The notes below the pieces were generated by a model that was not told the DNA's origin, did no database searches, and was given only the letters and a program-made list of their open reading frames with translations. Source: Roseburia sp. (GTDB lineage Bacteria > Bacillota > Clostridia > Lachnospirales > Lachnospiraceae). From it: a stretch of DNA of 64,000 bases. The first letter of the stretch is position 1. Every line of letters starts with the position of its first letter. Of this stretch, positions 62,212 to 64,000 are shown one piece after another. The stretch covers positions 151,252-215,251 of the forward strand of contig JAHZFL010000001.1 in NCBI GenBank assembly GCA_019421345.1, given 5' to 3'. The position numbers and the translations under genes were made by a program.

Positions 62212-62229
62212 CGGCACGGCTTCGTGCCG
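62212..62229 (-). terminator. Possible attenuator between csrA and flagellin
   Basis: A 7-bp perfect GC-rich stem CGGCACG / CGTGCCG, followed on the minus strand by GTTATATTTTTT. It could partly end csrA transcripts before flagellin. Confidence 0.45.
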
Positions 62230-62265
62230 TATAATAAGCCAAGCCCCTAGGTTAGCCTGACATTA

Positions 62266-62508
62266 TTACCGTTTGTGCCTCTCCCGCATTAAAATACCTG
62301 CGATCTCCTTTCTCGCCTCTGCGGAAATGCCCTTTTCCCTATAATAGCTCGCATGTTTCCCCTCTCCGGCGGAGCTTCGCGCAATGTTGATCTCCCGCGG
62401 CGCGTCCACTAAGAGGTGAATGTTGTTGGAAGAACCACCCGAAAATATCACCCGGACATTTTCTCCGATGTCAATATATTCTCCCGGTCGAAGTGAAAGC
62501 TTTAGCAT
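62266..62508 (-). CDS. csrA: CsrA-family RNA-binding translational regulator
   Basis: An 80-residue protein starting MLKLSLRPGEYIDIGENVRV, with the five-strand CsrA core (IHLLVDAPREINIARSS) and a charged C-terminal helix. CsrA binds GGA-containing hairpins near ribosome binding sites and in Gram-positives represses flagellin translation. It is diverged (no R-E-E after the last strand). The start ATG at 62508 follows CAGGGAGGTTGCCTT. It lies just upstream of flagellin, as in the flagellar csrA arrangement, but fliW is not in the window. Its upstream region ends in the left recombination site at 62561-62595. Confidence 0.9.
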   Translation of the reverse strand: MLKLSLRPGEYIDIGENVRVIFSGGSSNNIHLLVDAPREINIARSSAGEGKHASYYREKGISAEARKEIAGILMRERHKR

Positions 62509-62560
62509 AAGGCAACCTCCCTGTTTCTTCATCTCTCCTGTTTGATGTTGGCATAGACCC

Positions 62561-62595
62561 AAAATGCAACAGTTCTTATAATAATGTTGCATTTT
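62561..62595 (+). repeat. Left inverted site of the putative invertible segment
   Basis: Arms AAAATGCAACA (62561-62571) and TGTTGCATTTT (62585-62595) flank a 13-bp asymmetric spacer GTTCTTATAATAA. The right site at 63274-63308 carries the same element in reverse. TATAAT (62577-62582) inside the spacer points toward the recombinase gene. Confidence 0.85.
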
Positions 62596-62620
62596 TAGTA
62601 TAAAAAGGAGGGCTTTTTAT

Positions 62621-63202
62621 ATGGGAACCACACAGCCGATTCGCGAAAAAAACGACTTGAAGCAGTTTCTGGACTACTACAAAACGGTGCAGCCAAACCC
62701 GCGGAATTACGCGCTTCTTGCACTTGGACTGCACACGGCTTTGCGCGTGAGCGATCTGCTTTCACTGCACTGGTCAGATGTTTATGATTTTTCACGGAGG
62801 TGTTATAAGGAGCACCTGTTTATTCAGGAAAAAAAGACGGGAAAGCACACGGTGATCGCACTGAACGCGCAGGCTGCGGAGGCGCTTGCACGTTTAAAAC
62901 AAACACGCAAAAATGCAGACAAAGACGATTATATCTTCACGAAAAGCACGGACTATACGCTTCCGCTCTGCCGCTCACAGGCATACCGGATCGTGAAACG
63001 TGCGGCAGAGGAATCTCTGCACAAGGAACATATCAGTTGTCACTCCCTGCGCAAGACGTTCGGCTATCAGGCATGGAAGCAGGGCGCGCAGCCGGCGCTT
63101 TTGATGGATATTTATAATCATTCTTCCTACGGGGTTACAAAGAAATATCTTGGAATTGAACAGGATGAGAGAGATTCTCTCTTTTTAAAAATGGACTTTT
63201 GA
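62621..63202 (+). CDS. Catalytic-domain-only tyrosine recombinase (FimB/FimE-sized invertase-like)
   Basis: A 193-residue site-specific recombinase. The full catalytic set is visible: R42 (TALRVSDLL), the beta-hairpin lysine in QEKKTGKH (71-76), H141 and R144 in HSLRKTFG, H167 in IYNHSSYG and Y176 in VTKKYLG. The usual N-terminal core-binding domain is reduced to about 25 residues, as in FimB/FimE invertases (about 200 residues) that switch fimbrial promoters. The start ATG at 62621 follows AGGAGGGCTTTTTAT. Inverted 35-bp sites flank it 26 bp upstream and 71 bp downstream, so it probably inverts its own segment. No phage or integrative-element genes are near. Confidence 0.93.
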   Translation: MGTTQPIREKNDLKQFLDYYKTVQPNPRNYALLALGLHTALRVSDLLSLHWSDVYDFSRRCYKEHLFIQEKKTGKHTVIALNAQAAEALARLKQTRKNADKDDYIFTKSTDYTLPLCRSQAYRIVKRAAEESLHKEHISCHSLRKTFGYQAWKQGAQPALLMDIYNHSSYGVTKKYLGIEQDERDSLFLKMDF

Positions 63203-63233
63203 AACATAAGTCGAAAAAATTTTATTTTAGATG

Positions 63234-63260
63234 TTAAGTTTTCAAAGACATGTCCGATAT
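63234..63260 (+). promoter_or_regulatory. Sigma-28 (flagellar) promoter, apparently orphan
   Basis: TTAAGTTT (63234-63241), 11 bp, TCCGATAT (63253-63260). Against the FliA/SigD consensus TAAAGTTT-N11-GCCGATAA it matches 7 of 8 and 6 of 8 positions with exact spacing. It points right, into the inverted site/terminator, with no gene beyond. Confidence 0.75.
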
Positions 63261-63273
63261 ATGATATGTAGAC

Positions 63274-63308
63274 AAAATGCAACATTATTATAAGTAATGT
63301 TGCTTTTT
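63274..63308 (-). repeat. Right inverted site of the putative invertible segment
   Basis: Arms AAAATGCAACA (63274-63284) and TGTTGCTTTTT (63298-63308) flank a 13-bp spacer. In reverse complement the spacer is TTACTTATAATAA, agreeing with the left site at 11 of 13 positions. Confidence 0.85.
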
Positions 63309-63310
63309 TT
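63279..63310 (+). terminator. Intrinsic terminator after the recombinase, overlapping the right site
   Basis: GCAACATTA / TAATGTTGC form a 9-bp stem followed by TTTTTTT. The recombination site thus also ends the recombinase transcript and any transcript from the orphan sigma-28 promoter. Confidence 0.8.
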
Positions 63311-63381
63311 ATACACAGATAGCAAATTTAATTTTCCTTGATTTTAAGCCATTTCTGACAGCATACCATTTTCTAACTTTT

Positions 63382-63490
63382 GCATTTTTACCCCCAAAAT
63401 CATAACTTTGTTAGTCAAATGTTAGTCAAATATTATGCCAAGGGTGTCGCATTTTGCTACCCCCTAAATCATGACCTTGTTAGTCATAAT
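63382..63490. repeat. Two diverged direct repeats of about 40 bp
   Basis: GCATTTTTACCCCCAAAATC to TTTGTTAGTCAAAT (63382-63420) recurs as GCATTTTGCTACCCCCTAAA to CTTGTTAGTCATAAT (63449-63490). An extra GTTAGTCAAAT follows the first copy. The second copy overlaps the end of the sigma factor gene. Confidence 0.75.
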
Positions 63491-64000
63491 TCCAGTGCCA
63501 CACGCTCCGTGGAACTCGTCCACGTTTGCTTAAATGTCTGCGATCCTCCGGCATATGCCTCACTTCCAACGCTATCCGGGAGAAATGCCCGCAGCGTATC
63601 GGATTTGTCACAATAACGCAGATTTCGCAGTGCTTTCCGCTCTGTCCGTTGCGCTTTATTATACGTCATTCCGAGGTGCTCCGCTACATCATTTACGGAT
63701 TTCTCCAAAAAATACCGCATATGTATGATTTTCTCCTGTTCGTCCGGCAGATCAGCCACCAGCGACCATATAGCCGTTTTAAGCTGCACACTCTCCACGT
63801 CATCGAGTATCATGCCCTCAACGTCCACCTCTGCGGGTATCATATCCCTAAGTGTTGTATCTTCATCCTCTGTATAGGGCGTGTCTAAGCTGCGTATCTG
63901 CCCCATTCCTGCGCTTTTCTCAAGCTGTGCCACCTGTGCAGCAGTTAAGCCCATATGTGCGCCTATTTCCCCGCGTGACGGCTTTCTGTTCAGATATACG
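63484..64000 (-). CDS. Sigma-70 family RNA polymerase sigma factor, C-terminal part
   Basis: The gene is cut by the right edge; about 171 codons are visible. Region 3 is recognisable in LNRKPSRGEIGAHMGLTAAQV and the following SLDTPY, and region 4 in LPDEQEKIIHMRYFLEKSVNDVAEHLGMTYNKAQRTERKALRNLR, the -35-binding helix-turn-helix. A further 45-residue tail (GSEAYAGGSQTFKQTWTSS) is unusual for a housekeeping sigma factor. The frame is open to the window edge, so the ATG at 63954 is internal. It could be an alternative sigma factor; I cannot tell which regulon it serves or whether it belongs to a mobile element. Confidence 0.82.
   Translation of the reverse strand, partial: VYLNRKPSRGEIGAHMGLTAAQVAQLEKSAGMGQIRSLDTPYTEDEDTTLRDMIPAEVDVEGMILDDVESVQLKTAIWSLVADLPDEQEKIIHMRYFLEKSVNDVAEHLGMTYNKAQRTERKALRNLRYCDKSDTLRAFLPDSVGSEAYAGGSQTFKQTWTSSTERVALEL

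Noticed and set aside
62082..62265. A sigma-28 promoter directly upstream of flagellin
   Set aside because: The nearest resemblance (GCCGGTTAT on the minus strand) breaks the -10 motif and has no TAAA-type -35 at the right distance.
62621..63202. Prophage or integrative element integrase
   Set aside because: No phage structural, excision, replication or conjugation genes are nearby, and the enzyme lacks the usual N-terminal domains; an invertase fits better.

Overview
The window looks like a chromosomal segment of an anaerobic, motile, gut-type Firmicute of the Lachnospiraceae/Clostridia kind. This rests on gene content and style, not on a database match: LplA/B/C-type sugar ABC importers without their own ATPase, YesN/YesM-type regulators, a DUF4317 protein, a CsrA-flagellin pair, an Ile T-box in front of ileS, and many secreted or cytoplasmic glycosidases. 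I see no prophage, plasmid or CRISPR array.

Layout. 1-5 kb holds housekeeping genes on the minus strand (thyA, folA, ilvB, ilvN), two small membrane proteins and two identical tRNA-Gly(GCC) genes. 5-23 kb is carbohydrate island 1: a GH2 enzyme with a GPH symporter and an AraC regulator; a Gfo/Idh oxidoreductase divergent from a membrane-anchored AraC regulator; and a six-gene minus-strand operon (solute-binding lipoprotein, two permeases, MFS transporter, GH109-like oxidoreductase, circularly permuted GH3). 23-29 kb carries regulators with their targets: Rrf2, MATE/MerR, thymidine kinase, and a second MerR with an amino-acid-type dehydrogenase. 29-49 kb is carbohydrate island 2: probable GH98 and its broken duplicate, DUF4317, LacZ-type GH2 with a second ABC importer and a divergent two-component system, GH29 fucosidase, a secreted beta-helix protein, a PrsA-like foldase and CarD. 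Together the enzymes suggest foraging on host or plant glycans containing galactose, fucose and N-acetylhexosamine. 50-52 kb has two divergent PfkB sugar kinases (KDG kinase type). 52-60 kb has glgP, ileS with its T-box, a DHH phosphoesterase and a HAD phosphatase. 60-64 kb has flagellin, csrA, a FimB-sized tyrosine recombinase and part of a sigma factor.

The most interesting part is 62.56-63.31 kb. A catalytic-domain-only tyrosine recombinase is enclosed by two 35-bp sites (11-bp arms, 13-bp spacer) in inverted orientation. Just inside the right-hand site is a close match to a flagellar sigma-28 promoter that points away from the flagellin locus, with no gene in front of it. Inversion would turn it toward csrA and flagellin. 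This reads as a candidate phase-variation switch for the csrA-flagellin unit, captured in the OFF orientation.

Other signals: two MerR-type promoters with 19-bp spacers and matching operators; a KdgR-like palindrome at the KDG kinase promoter; three tandem hairpins with compensatory changes between divergent genes; a modular interspersed repeat, one copy of which sits between the ileS T-box and its start codon; and two truncated N-terminal gene stubs.
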